In this document: piece after piece, positions 18,609-27,890 of the stretch
How the letters are laid out: every line of letters starts with the position of its first letter
Numbering within the stretch: the first letter of the stretch is position 1
Assembly (NCBI GenBank): GCA_965224495.1
Contig: CBDCZI010000011.1
Span: 198,438 to 262,437 of the forward strand
Direction of reading: 5' to 3'
Source: CBDCZI01 sp965224495
GTDB taxonomy: Bacteria; Bacteroidota; Bacteroidia; Cytophagales; JAAEPT01
DNA length: 64,000 bases
The notes under the pieces: generated by a model
Seen by the model: only the letters and a program-made list of their open reading frames with translations
Database searches by the model: none
Told to the model about the DNA's origin: nothing
Program-made: the position numbers and the translations under genes

Positions 18609-19027
18609 TAAAATTTAGTCTTTAAAATCTCTGTGGTTACAACAACATCCTTCATTCGTTTTTTCGATTTTAACGCTTCAATCAAAGGGTGCTTTTGTTT
18701 TTTCTTTATTTTATAATTTTTCGAGCGATTGTGTTGTGTACGTTTTCTTCCTTTTACTATAACTGTTTCTGGCTCATCAAAAGTAACTACAGTTGGCTTT
18801 TTAGCGGTTCTAAATACCTTTTTTTCTTTTAACTCTTGTGCTATTTCGTTTGAAAACTGCTTCAACGCTCCTTCAAAATTTGACGGTTGACTTTTTCTTG
18901 TCGGCGCAGAAGTCGTAATCCTTGTTGTCGGCACAGACTGCGTTACTTGGCTTTCTTTCGATTTTTTCATCAAAAAACGTATCACAAAGCTACCAATCAT
19001 CAACGCAATAAAAATCCAATTATCCAT
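18608..19027 (-). CDS. Small membrane-anchored basic protein upstream of sbcD
   Basis: 139 residues, not recognised. One transmembrane segment lies at residues 4-20 (WIFIALMIGSFVIRFLM), then a low-complexity Ser/Thr/Pro linker and a strongly basic tail with KSKKRMKD. The topology suggests a short periplasmic N-terminus and a cytoplasmic basic domain that could bind nucleic acid or other polyanions. It shares one base with the sbcD start (TAATG), so it is the first gene of the sbcDC operon; a functional link to DNA-end processing is only inferred from position. Confidence 0.7.
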   Translation of the reverse strand: MDNWIFIALMIGSFVIRFLMKKSKESQVTQSVPTTRITTSAPTRKSQPSNFEGALKQFSNEIAQELKEKKVFRTAKKPTVVTFDEPETVIVKGRKRTQHNRSKNYKIKKKQKHPLIEALKSKKRMKDVVVTTEILKTKF

Positions 19028-19228
19028 AGTCAGTAAGTTATTTTTTCTAAGTTAGCAAATACTATAGAAAACGCCTTGTTCGTAGCTATTTATTTTACGG
19101 TCTTTTTAACACCTGCTATTTTAGGAGTTTTCGTGGGGATGATTCTACCACTCTTATTTATACAAGCGCCTTCAAAATACCCATCACTAAACATCATAGA
19201 CACCATAAACATAAAATATTATTCCATA

Positions 19229-19265
19229 AAAAAGCCGATAAAATGTAATTCTATCGGCTTTTTTT
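19229..19265. terminator. Bidirectional terminator-like hairpin
   Basis: AAAAGCCGATA pairs with TATCGGCTTTT, with T-runs on both strands. It lies just past the amt stop (minus strand) and serves that gene; the remaining 200 bp up to the 139-residue gene shows no convincing gene. Confidence 0.85.
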
Positions 19266-19288
19266 GTACTTATAAGGTCAAAACTATT

Positions 19289-20632
19289 TTAATCCTCCTT
19301 TGTGGTCTCATCTTCTGCATCTTGAATATTATGTAAATCAATAGCAATCTGATGTTCTCCGTGGTAACTGATATCCATTCCTTCTAACTCTACCTTTTCA
19401 TGGATACGTCCTCCACCTGTAAGTAACGAACTCAATTTAAAAACAATAAGTGTTGCCACCGCCGAGTAGGCAATCGTTACACCAACAGAAGTTAACTGAT
19501 GTCCAACTTGTGCCCAGTTTCCATCAATTGCTCCGACAGCCTCCTCTCCTCCTACAACAGATTTTGTAGCCAAAATACCTGTCAATATCGCTCCTGCAAT
19601 ACCAACTAACCCGTGCATACCAAAAGCATCTAACGTATCATCGTGTCCAAATAATTTTTTAATCTTCACGACTCCGATATAACCTACAATCGCAGAAACT
19701 ATACCTATAATCAATGCACCTTTTACATCTACATAGCCAGCAGCAGGTGTAATACCTACCAAACCAGAAACTGCTCCTGATGCAATACCAATCAAAGTTG
19801 GTTTTTTAATGATAAACCATTCAATTAACAACCAAACCATTCCCGACATACAAGCAGCAACATTAGTTACTAAAATAGCATTAGCGGCAATACCGTTCGC
19901 TGCATAAGCAGAACCTCCATTAAATCCGTGCCATCCAAACCACAATAAAGCAGAACCTAAAATCATCAATTTAATCGATGAGGGTAAACGCTCTTCTTGT
20001 AATTTTATTCTATTACCTAAAACCAACGATAATACCAACCCTGCAACACCTGCAGAAATATGTATCACTGTTCCCCCTGCAAAATCTAAATCTCCGTGAA
20101 TTAATCCGTAATCTTCAAAACGTTTCCCTCCCCATATCCAATGACATATCGGTGCGTAAACCAACAATACCCAAAAAAATGAGAATATAGTCCAAGTAGA
20201 AAACCGTACACGTTCAATAATAGAACCTGAAACAATAGCTACTGCAATAGCTGCAAATGTACCTTGAAACATCACATCTAACAAAGTAGGAATTGTTCCT
20301 TCCAAATCAGTTGGCGTTATTCCATTCAATAAAAGATGGTCAAAACCACCAAAGTAACCATTACCTTTTGAAAAGGCGATGGTGTATCCTGCAATAACCC
20401 AAGCTAAAATACCTGTACAGAATGCGACATAACTCATTCCAATAGTATTTAAAACTGATTTATTTTGTGTTAACCCTCCGTAAAACAAGGCTAATCCAGC
20501 GGGTGTCATTAAGGCTACTAACGCAGAACTCATCAACATCCAAGCGGTATCGCCTGTGTCAAGAGTTGTTTCTCCAGCAAAAATTAAGGTAGGTAAGAGT
20601 AGCGAGAAGGCTATTAAACTAAGCTTCTTCAT
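19289..20632 (-). CDS. amt: Ammonium transporter
   Basis: 447 residues from the start chosen here. A signal-like N-terminus (MKKLSLIAFSLLLPTLIFAGE) precedes about eleven membrane helices. Amt signatures are seen: DTAWMLMSSALVALMTPAGLALFYGG, HIWGG-like WIWGGKRFEDYG, DFAGGTVIHISAG and the pore histidine region AFGMHGLVG. The frame extends 10 codons further to 20662, but the -7 promoter box at 20667-20674 puts the transcript start near 20660, so the ATG at 20632 is preferred. Usually a glnK PII gene sits beside amt; none is visible here. The C-terminal 40 residues form an acidic cytoplasmic tail. Confidence 0.95.
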   Translation of the reverse strand: MKKLSLIAFSLLLPTLIFAGETTLDTGDTAWMLMSSALVALMTPAGLALFYGGLTQNKSVLNTIGMSYVAFCTGILAWVIAGYTIAFSKGNGYFGGFDHLLLNGITPTDLEGTIPTLLDVMFQGTFAAIAVAIVSGSIIERVRFSTWTIFSFFWVLLVYAPICHWIWGGKRFEDYGLIHGDLDFAGGTVIHISAGVAGLVLSLVLGNRIKLQEERLPSSIKLMILGSALLWFGWHGFNGGSAYAANGIAANAILVTNVAACMSGMVWLLIEWFIIKKPTLIGIASGAVSGLVGITPAAGYVDVKGALIIGIVSAIVGYIGVVKIKKLFGHDDTLDAFGMHGLVGIAGAILTGILATKSVVGGEEAVGAIDGNWAQVGHQLTSVGVTIAYSAVATLIVFKLSSLLTGGGRIHEKVELEGMDISYHGEHQIAIDLHNIQDAEDETTKED

Positions 20633-20666
20633 AAGTAAATGTGTTTTTGTTTTTTTAATCAAGCCA

Positions 20667-20674
20667 CAAATGTA
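20667..20674 (-). promoter_or_regulatory. Probable -7 box of amt
   Basis: On the minus strand this reads TACATTTG, matching TAnnTTTG. No clear -33 TTG lies 18-21 nt upstream, so strength or regulation is unclear. Position supports the downstream amt start at 20632. Confidence 0.5.
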
Positions 20675-20801
20675 ACGCTTTTATTTCTTATTTACTGTCT
20701 ATTTTCATTTAAAAGTGGTTTGCCTACTTGAAGGGTACGTTAGAGATTTTAATAATAATAATGCTCTATTTTGAAATACAGGAAATAATTATGTAATTCA
20801 C

Positions 20802-21683
20802 CTACCCATTGAGCCAAGGGTCATCGGCATATTTAACCTCCGTCGGTGTTGCTTTTACTTTATTCACCTTCTTTTCTTTTTCTGCAAATTTATTTTTACC
20901 TAGGTCTTCTATTTTATGAATAGCTAAAGTAGCTGCCACTACAGCGGTGATTGGAGCGACAATAAAACCTACAAATTCAATAAAAAACATTCCGAAGAAT
21001 ATCATCCCTATCGCCATTGTTAACCCAAAATGCTTACGAATATAGGTTGTACTTTCTTCCATCGACAAACGACGACGCTCGTTGGTATAGTCCATCAAAG
21101 AGGCTCCGTAATAATAAGCACCTACTAAAAAGAAGACGTAAGGAGAAAATATGTCTAAATCACTTAATACAGAAACCAACAAGGACCAAAGTCCTAAAAC
21201 TATCGCTTGACGAAACATATTTCGTATCGCAAAATTAACCCCTCGATAAATATCTTTGATAAACTGCTTTGCATCCCATCGGTACAGGTTGTCCGTAATG
21301 ATATATTCTATTCGAGTAGAGATATAAGCCAATAAAGGAGACATTAAAATTAAAATCAAGTAGCGTTTCATTCGTAAAACACTCACTATAAAAATAATTT
21401 GAAAGGCTGCAAAAACCAAATCCATTTCTTTTGAAGCGGTAGGAAAGCCTTTAAACCAACTAAAATCTTTGAGCTCTTTTTGAAAATCTATCTGAGAAAG
21501 TTCTCCTTGGATATCATAACTCATCACGTTTTTCAATACGTAATCAGCCCCTAGGTACATCCCTATAAATAATAAAATAGGCACGAAAAAATACAACCAA
21601 AGATTATATTCAAATAAGAGAATAAACGCTTGTACAAATGCTCTTATTCCTATGAAAAAATCTTTCGTTATCCTTTTCAGCAT
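20802..21683 (-). CDS. EI24/CysZ-like membrane protein
   Basis: 293 residues with about five to six hydrophobic segments, basic N-terminus MLKRITKDFFIGIRAF and a charged C-terminal tail rich in lysine. The order of helices and the motif YWYGASLMDY-like segment AYYYGASLMDYTNERRRLS match the EI24 domain family (COG2981, CysZ-like). E. coli CysZ is linked to sulfate uptake; the flavobacterial members have no established role. It lies 5 nt after the LysM gene and closes the dxr-rseP-LysM-EI24 run. Confidence 0.8.
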   Translation of the reverse strand: MLKRITKDFFIGIRAFVQAFILLFEYNLWLYFFVPILLFIGMYLGADYVLKNVMSYDIQGELSQIDFQKELKDFSWFKGFPTASKEMDLVFAAFQIIFIVSVLRMKRYLILILMSPLLAYISTRIEYIITDNLYRWDAKQFIKDIYRGVNFAIRNMFRQAIVLGLWSLLVSVLSDLDIFSPYVFFLVGAYYYGASLMDYTNERRRLSMEESTTYIRKHFGLTMAIGMIFFGMFFIEFVGFIVAPITAVVAATLAIHKIEDLGKNKFAEKEKKVNKVKATPTEVKYADDPWLNG

Positions 21684-21688
21684 CTGAT

Positions 21689-23077
21689 TTAGTGTCTCAT
21701 TTTAGGTAACTCGTTGATGATACGCTGAGTAACTTTTTGCATATTATCAGCGACAATACGGTTCACGTCATTTGAATTTGAATTGTAATGAATTTTGAAT
21801 TTATTCCCTGCTACCTGTTTACCATTTTTATTAAACACAGTAAAGTGGGTAATAAAATAACGTTGGTAATTTTGAGCAGCACGATCTAAGCAATGTTCAT
21901 AATCAGTGATTACTTCAAACTGATTGATAAAAATGTAATAATCTATACTGTATTTGTGGTGGTAAAACTCAAAGAAATTTACATCTTTCACACGTACACC
22001 AAAATATTTCCCTTCAAATTTATCTGCTTTTACCGCATCTTTATTTGTTGTTGCGTCTAACCTGTCTTTTTGACGTTTCATCCATCCTTTTACCGACTTA
22101 TCAGGCTCAACTGGTGGTACATTTACATAATAGTCATCACTATACAATATCTCTTGGTAATTGTAAGTCACTGAAGTGTAAATTTTATTCAAATCAGCAA
22201 CAGAATCAGCAAACTGCCCTCCTAATAAGTGAATCACCTCGTAACCATCTGGCTCTAATAGAGCATCCATTCTTCTTCTAAAAACCTCTCTAACCTTTAC
22301 ACGAGGGATTTTTGAACGTTGTGCTATTTCGTCATCAGCATCTGAAAAGTACAAGTGCGGATCAAAAGGAACAACTAAAATCTGTTTCATCGTAGAGTCA
22401 TAATCATACACCTCTTCGGCTGCCAATATTTGTGCTCTTGTCATTGGTTTAGGAACAACATCCTTAATAACAACTGTTGCCTTTTTTGTTTCTGTTATTT
22501 TTACAGGCACTGGTTTGGGCTTAGGTTTTAGCTTTACCACCACCTTTGGCTTCTCAATTGGCTCGGGGTCTAATTCTATTTCGTCTTTTTTTGGTGTTTT
22601 GGGTTTGATTTCTTTTAATTCTGGTAACTCCTTAAAATCAGTAGTTACACTCGAAGACTCTTCAGCAATAACTATACGTTGACCCGCTTTCAAGTCCATC
22701 CCATTCCATTTCAATAAATCACCGATACTTACACCGTATTTTTTAGAAACGCTGTACAATGACTCTCCTGCTTGTACAACGTGAATGGTTTGTTTTTTCT
22801 TTTCTTGTGCTTCTATATATTTCTTTTTGTAAGGGATATGAATCACTTGACCTGCTTTCAACCCGTGTTCTAAAGACGGGTTTTCTACCATCAACTCTGA
22901 AATAGAAATACCAGAGGCTGTTGATATACCATAAATAGATTGTCCTGGTGCAACTCGGTATTCAACAAATACTCGGTCTCCTTTTTTGATTACCCCTATC
23001 GAATCTTGAGGTAGTACTGATGCTTCGAGAGTAAACCCTACAAGCAATAAACTGGCGATAAATAAAAACTTTTTCAT
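21689..23077 (-). CDS. Secreted protein with two LysM domains
   Basis: 462 residues. Signal peptide at 1-20 (MKKFLFIASLLLVGFTLEAS), then LysM domains at about 35-80 (VEYRVAPGQSIYGIS...) and 97-140 (IHVVQAGESLYSVSKKYG...), a Pro/Lys-rich linker at about 155-205, and a 240-residue C-terminal domain of unknown fold with paired YYV/FYHH segments. LysM binds peptidoglycan, so the protein is expected in the periplasm fixed to the cell wall. Eight nt separate it from rseP upstream; cotranscription is likely. Confidence 0.85.
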   Translation of the reverse strand: MKKFLFIASLLLVGFTLEASVLPQDSIGVIKKGDRVFVEYRVAPGQSIYGISTASGISISELMVENPSLEHGLKAGQVIHIPYKKKYIEAQEKKKQTIHVVQAGESLYSVSKKYGVSIGDLLKWNGMDLKAGQRIVIAEESSSVTTDFKELPELKEIKPKTPKKDEIELDPEPIEKPKVVVKLKPKPKPVPVKITETKKATVVIKDVVPKPMTRAQILAAEEVYDYDSTMKQILVVPFDPHLYFSDADDEIAQRSKIPRVKVREVFRRRMDALLEPDGYEVIHLLGGQFADSVADLNKIYTSVTYNYQEILYSDDYYVNVPPVEPDKSVKGWMKRQKDRLDATTNKDAVKADKFEGKYFGVRVKDVNFFEFYHHKYSIDYYIFINQFEVITDYEHCLDRAAQNYQRYFITHFTVFNKNGKQVAGNKFKIHYNSNSNDVNRIVADNMQKVTQRIINELPKMRH

Positions 23078-23085
23078 ATTACTTT

Positions 23086-24399
23086 TTAAAAGAGATTGTT
23101 AATTATGTCATTAACGTTCACATACAACATTAAGAAAATTAACAATGCAAACCCAATTTTCAAGGCTACTTCCTGTACTTTTTGTGATGCTTTTCGTCCT
23201 GTGAGCATTTCGTAACTCAAAAACATAACATGTCCACCATCTAAACCTGGTATAGGAAAAAAGTTAAACAATGCCAATGCCATAGATAACATACCACTAA
23301 TTGTCCAAAACCGTGTCGCATCAAAAGTACTTTGGTACATTTTCCCGATACCCACAAAACCAGTAAAAGCTTTGTCAGAATCTATTTTACCTGCAAACAC
23401 TTTTTGTAAACCTTTTACATTCATATAAATCATATCAAATGCTCGGTAAGAACCAACACCTACCGATTTTATCAAAGAATAATGTTCCGTCTTTACATTG
23501 TCAGCCATCAGATTAACCACACCAAAACCTAATTTCCCCTCTTTGGTTACTGTTGAGTTAATCGTTAACGTGTCTTTTTCTCTCAAAATCAAAAAATCAA
23601 CTGTCTTTCCTGAATACTTTTGAAGCTCTGTCTGAAAAGAAGAGAAACTTGGTGTTTTCACACCGCCAACCTGTACAAATTGATCACCTTCTTTTATTCC
23701 TGCTTTTTTTGCAGGCATACCTTTACTTAATGGGCCGACCCGAAAATCAAAATCATACATAAAGAAAGCTACATTTCCTCCCGAAAGTGCATTCAATAAG
23801 GTATCAGGTAAAACGACTGTAAGCTCCTTCCCTGCTCTATTCACCGTGTAATAGCTGCTGTCAGCCATTAAAACATCTGGAGAAAGTAAATCTGAAAACC
23901 GCTCTGCTTTCACGCCATTCACTGCTGTAATATGATCGCCATTCTTCAACCCTATCTCTTCTCCTAAAGGCGCTACATTAATACCGTATTTCATTTCAGA
24001 AACAGGTAAATAAGGATCTCCATTGATATAAACAAGAGAAGTGAAGATGATACATCCCAAAATAACATTAAAAATAATTCCTCCCAACATCACCAACAAA
24101 CGTTGCCAAGCTGGTTTTGAACGGAACTCCCATTCTTTTGGTTCTTCTGCCATTTGCTCTTTATCCATCGACTCATCGACCATTCCTGCAATTTTAACAA
24201 ACCCACCTAAAGGCAATATTCCTATTTGGTATTTGGTATCTCCTTTCTGAAACCACCCCAAAACAGGTGGGAAACCGATAGAAAATTTCTCTACACGCAT
24301 ACCAAATAACTTAGCGAACAACATGTGTCCTGCCTCGTGTATTCCTACCAAAATCGTTATCCCTAAAAGGAATTGACCTATCATTACTAATGCATCCAT
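23086..24399 (-). CDS. rseP: RIP site-2 zinc metalloprotease RseP
   Basis: 437 residues. The zinc motif HEAGH is at residues 21-25 in the first membrane helix, and the second ligand region FNFFPIPGLDGGH lies in the third helix near residue 390. Two PDZ-like domains occupy about 120-300 in the periplasm. It performs intramembrane cleavage of anti-sigma factors and remnant signal peptides. The start overlaps the dxr stop (TAATG), a common pairing in this phylum. Confidence 0.95.
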   Translation of the reverse strand: MDALVMIGQFLLGITILVGIHEAGHMLFAKLFGMRVEKFSIGFPPVLGWFQKGDTKYQIGILPLGGFVKIAGMVDESMDKEQMAEEPKEWEFRSKPAWQRLLVMLGGIIFNVILGCIIFTSLVYINGDPYLPVSEMKYGINVAPLGEEIGLKNGDHITAVNGVKAERFSDLLSPDVLMADSSYYTVNRAGKELTVVLPDTLLNALSGGNVAFFMYDFDFRVGPLSKGMPAKKAGIKEGDQFVQVGGVKTPSFSSFQTELQKYSGKTVDFLILREKDTLTINSTVTKEGKLGFGVVNLMADNVKTEHYSLIKSVGVGSYRAFDMIYMNVKGLQKVFAGKIDSDKAFTGFVGIGKMYQSTFDATRFWTISGMLSMALALFNFFPIPGLDGGHVMFLSYEMLTGRKASQKVQEVALKIGFALLIFLMLYVNVNDIINNLF

Positions 24400-25562
24400 T
24401 ACCCTATTTTTTCTAAAATCATTCTTCTTGTTTCTGTATCGGTCGCCACCAAATCGTCATAAGACGGTGACTGAACGAATGAATTGCGAACAACCGCTTC
24501 TTCATTTAATGTTGCAATATCCAAAAAACTTATCTTATTTGTAAGAAAAGCCTCCACTGTTATTTCATTTGCTGCATTTAATGCACAAGCGGCATTCCCT
24601 CCTTGCTCAAGCACATCGTATGCCAACTGTAAATTTCTGAATGTTTTTTTATCTGGTTCTTCAAATGTCAATTGAGAAAACTTCTTGAAATCTAAACGCT
24701 CAAAATCAGCATAAATACGATTAGGATAAGCCAAAGCGTATTGAATCGGTAGTTTCATATCTGGCAAACCCATCTGTGCTTTGATTGAGCCGTCATTAAA
24801 CTGCACCATCGAATGGATAATTGACTGAGGATGCACCACCACATCAATTTGATTAGGCTCAACGTTAAATAACCATTTTGCTTCGATTACTTCCAACCCT
24901 TTGTTCATCAAACTTGCCGAATCAATAGTTATTTTACTACCCATCGACCAATTGGGGTGATTTAACGCCTCTGCAATCGTTACATTTTGTAAACTATCTA
25001 ATTTACGCCCCCTAAAAGGACCACCAGAAGCGGTTAAAATAACCTTCTCTATCTTATTATGAAACTCGCCAACCAAACATTGAAAAATCGCTGAATGTTC
25101 CGAATCAACAGGTAAAATATTTACCGCATTTTCAAAAGCTAATTTAGTAATCAACTCCCCCGCAACCACCAAAGTTTCTTTGTTTGCTAACGCAATGGTT
25201 TTCTTCGCTTTTATCGCTTCAATCGTTGGTTTCAACCCTGCATAACCTACCAATGCAGTCAAAACCACATCAATACTATCCATTGTCACTACCGATGCCA
25301 ATGCCGACGCACCTGCATAAACCTTGATATTGTGTCTATCTAACGCTTCAAACACCTTATCATATAGACGCTCTTCTGTAATTACAACAGTGTTAGGCTT
25401 ATATTTCAAGGCTTGTTCAATCAATAAATCAGCATTTTTATTTGCTGTAATCACTTCTACAACAAACAAATCAGGGTTTGCTTGAATTACCTCTAAAGCC
25501 TGTGTTCCGATAGAACCCGTTGAGCCCAAAATGGCGATATGTCTTTTATTATCTTCGTTCAC
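24399..25562 (-). CDS. dxr: 1-deoxy-D-xylulose 5-phosphate reductoisomerase
   Basis: 387 residues. It carries out the first committed step of the MEP isoprenoid pathway. Rossmann motif GSTGSIGTQALEVI (13-26), ALANKETLVVAGE (about 123-135), the metal-binding DSEHSAIFQCL (about 149-159), TASGGPFRG (about 175-183) and the substrate-binding KMTIDSASLMNKGLE-like segment KITIDSASLMNKGLE are all present. It heads the run with rseP, LysM and EI24 genes. Starts at the ATG at 25562, 72 nt from GH3 stop. Confidence 0.97.
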   Translation of the reverse strand: MNEDNKRHIAILGSTGSIGTQALEVIQANPDLFVVEVITANKNADLLIEQALKYKPNTVVITEERLYDKVFEALDRHNIKVYAGASALASVVTMDSIDVVLTALVGYAGLKPTIEAIKAKKTIALANKETLVVAGELITKLAFENAVNILPVDSEHSAIFQCLVGEFHNKIEKVILTASGGPFRGRKLDSLQNVTIAEALNHPNWSMGSKITIDSASLMNKGLEVIEAKWLFNVEPNQIDVVVHPQSIIHSMVQFNDGSIKAQMGLPDMKLPIQYALAYPNRIYADFERLDFKKFSQLTFEEPDKKTFRNLQLAYDVLEQGGNAACALNAANEITVEAFLTNKISFLDIATLNEEAVVRNSFVQSPSYDDLVATDTETRRMILEKIG

Positions 25563-25634
25563 TGAACAGTATTTTTATCTTTTTGTAGTATGCTTTCCTT
25601 CCTCTTTTTTCGTCAACAGACGATTAAAATAACA

Positions 25635-27137
25635 TTATTTTTTCAAACGGTAATTGTCTAAAATATCGGCTATCTTTCTGTCATTCGATAAACGAGGCAC
25701 TTTATTTTGTCCTCCCAACTTTCCTTGCGAACGCATATATTCGATAAATGCATCAGGTTGTAAAGAAACAATTTCCAATTTCTTCAAGATATTCCCGACA
25801 ATCAAATCGTCATAATACGTATTCAACTTACAAAGTTTAGTATCCAACACTTCCGCAAATGCTTGTAAATCATTTGGCTCTTTAGCAAATGAAACGTACC
25901 ATTGATGCATTGATTGCCCTTTATTTGGGTTAATACTCGGTGCGACAGTAAATTCAACAATCTCCGTTTCTGGAAATTGATTTACCGTAGCCTTCATCGC
26001 TTTTTCTACCTCGGTACCGATTACGTGTTCTCCAAACGCTGAAATAAAGTGTTTTATTCTCCCTGTCACCAAAATTCGGTAAGGGTCTCTTGAAATAAAT
26101 TTGATCGTATCTCCGATAGAATAACCCCACAAACCTGCATTTGAATTGATAATAACCGCATAATTCACACCTATCTCGACCTCCTCGATAGTCAAACGTG
26201 GTGGGTTTTCATCAAAATAATTTTCCGCAGGAATAAACTCGTAGAAAATCCCTGAATCTAACAACATCAACAAACCTTCCTCTTCGTAATTATCTTGGTA
26301 AGCAATAAAACCTTCCGATGCAGGGTAAGTTTCTACGCTATCTATCTTTTTACCGATACTTTCAAAAAGTTTAGCTTTGTAAGGGTCAAAATTAACTCCC
26401 CCGTACACAAACACCGAGAAATCAGGAAAAACATCTTTGATTTTCTTCCCCGTTTTTTCGGTTATTTTATCAAAATACATCTGTACCCAAGGTGGTATTC
26501 CCGAAATCAGCGACATCGGTTGCCCCAACGTTTCTTCGACTACCGCATCTAATTTTGTTTCCCAATCTTCGATGCAATTCGTCTCGTAGCTCGGCTTTTG
26601 GTTGGTTTTCAGATACCCCGGCACGTGGTGATTAACTATCCCAGACAACCTCCCAAAATGAATTCCTCCTTTGGTTTCCAACACAGGACTTCCCGAAAGA
26701 AACATCATTTTTTTATCCAAAAACACCGACTTTTTAGAGTGGTGCACATACGAAAGCAACGCGTTTTTTGCACCATTGATATGGTTAGACATACTGTCTT
26801 TAGTAATAGGAATATACTTCACACCCGACGTTGTACCCGACGTTTTAGCGAAATAAGTCGGTTTCCCTTTCCATAACACATCGTCTTCTCCTGCAATTAT
26901 TTTCTCAACATAAGGCTTCAAACCCTCATAATCTCGAATAGGCACTTGTTTAGCGAAATTTGAAAACGAGCGGATTTCTCTGAAACCGTGGTCTTTACCA
27001 AAAAGTGTAGGCGTCGCTCCTTTGATTAAGCTATCAAAAACTTTTTGCTGTGTTTCCCCAGCTCTCATCGACCATTTGTCCGTCTGCTTTTGAATATAAG
27101 ACGCTAAAGGCTTACTAAGTACCGATTTTATTCCCAT
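25635..27137 (-). CDS. GH3-family acyl-adenylating protein
   Basis: 500 residues. It matches the bacterial group annotated as GH3 auxin-responsive promoter family proteins, a branch of the ANL adenylate-forming superfamily. The ATP-binding Ser/Thr/Gly-rich loop appears as FAKTSGTTSGVKYIPI (about 84-99), and the adenylate-binding YPASEGFIAYQ lies at about 272-282. Plant GH3 enzymes conjugate amino acids to jasmonate or auxin; the substrate in flavobacteria is not established. It stands alone upstream of dxr with the 753 bp repeat-containing gap behind it. Confidence 0.85.
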   Translation of the reverse strand: MGIKSVLSKPLASYIQKQTDKWSMRAGETQQKVFDSLIKGATPTLFGKDHGFREIRSFSNFAKQVPIRDYEGLKPYVEKIIAGEDDVLWKGKPTYFAKTSGTTSGVKYIPITKDSMSNHINGAKNALLSYVHHSKKSVFLDKKMMFLSGSPVLETKGGIHFGRLSGIVNHHVPGYLKTNQKPSYETNCIEDWETKLDAVVEETLGQPMSLISGIPPWVQMYFDKITEKTGKKIKDVFPDFSVFVYGGVNFDPYKAKLFESIGKKIDSVETYPASEGFIAYQDNYEEEGLLMLLDSGIFYEFIPAENYFDENPPRLTIEEVEIGVNYAVIINSNAGLWGYSIGDTIKFISRDPYRILVTGRIKHFISAFGEHVIGTEVEKAMKATVNQFPETEIVEFTVAPSINPNKGQSMHQWYVSFAKEPNDLQAFAEVLDTKLCKLNTYYDDLIVGNILKKLEIVSLQPDAFIEYMRSQGKLGGQNKVPRLSNDRKIADILDNYRLKK

Positions 27138-27300
27138 AGAAAGTAAAGATACAAGTAACCTCCAAAAAAAACGGCTATTTATAAGTTAAAAAGTTATACT
27201 CATTCAATAAAAAAGGCTATAAACACAAAAAAACATTGACAATTTACACTGCCCAAGTGTATTAAACCGTACTTTGCTTTAGCACAACGAAAAAATAATC

Positions 27301-27783
27301 ATTTGGAGCTTCCCCTTTTCACTAAATTGATTTCCCAATTTTTCATAGAGCATAACACCGATAGAAACAAAGCTAACCGACAAAACCAAGAGCGGGTCGG
27401 GTGTTATCGTTCTCAATCTTTTACTGCAAAGGGCGGTATTATTTAGCCACTTCGCTAAGTAAGTCTATAACTCCATTATTCAGGCAGCACACAGAAGTAA
27501 AAGGATTTCCACTTCACCCCCTAAGCCGGTTATTGGCTTAGGGCTATTAGCAACTAGCTTCTAGCTGACTTTCTAACGTCTATAAAAACGCAATCACAAA
27601 CACAAAACACCTCCCCTCCTTTTTTCAAGGAGGGGATTAAGGAGTGGTTTTAGCCACAAGCACGAAAAAAAAGAACACTATTAGCAATATAAATAAAGAA
27701 GACGTATCAGTAACCTTAATGACGATTATCGATATTGAATTAGCCCCTTAAAGGTTCGGACATTATTATATATCAAAAAGTAT
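27301..27783. repeat. Long structured intergenic repeat, copy 1 (483 bp)
   Basis: This copy runs from ATTTGGAGCTTCCCC to ATATATCAAAAAGTAT and is nearly identical to copy 2 (48641-49116) over its whole length, and to copy 3 (55078-55446) over the first 370 bp. Internal structure: AATCTTTTACT with AGTAAAAGGATT; CCTAAGCC with GGCTTAGG around a 7-nt loop; and a 9-bp hairpin CCCCTCCTT/AAGGAGGGG. The last 130 bp are shared only by copies 1 and 2. No coding frame is conserved. It fills the gap between GH3 (-) and the PorE-like gene (+). Confidence 0.9.
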
Positions 27784-27822
27784 TGCCAATTTAAGAAACT
27801 AATAGAAGATCACTAAACATGA

Positions 27823-27852
27823 TTAGATATCCAAAACATATTGATAACTTTG
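27823..27852 (+). promoter_or_regulatory. Probable promoter of the PorE-like gene
   Basis: TAACTTTG at 27845-27852 matches the TAnnTTTG box exactly; a weak TTAG -33 lies 18 nt upstream. The start codon follows 39 nt downstream. Confidence 0.6.
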
Positions 27853-27890
27853 GTACGTAAAACAAAGTACACACTTTTAATTCGTTCATT

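Noticed and set aside
19076..19336. An 86-codon plus-strand frame with a hydrophobic start
   Set aside because: It needs a TTG start, runs through the terminator hairpin at 19229-19265 and into the amt gene antisense.
26295..26876. Plus-strand frames within the GH3-family gene
   Set aside because: They are antisense shadows of a strongly conserved gene.
27301..27783. CRISPR array or IS element as an explanation for the long repeats
   Set aside because: There are no regularly spaced short repeats, no cas genes, no transposase frame and no evident terminal inverted repeats or target duplications.
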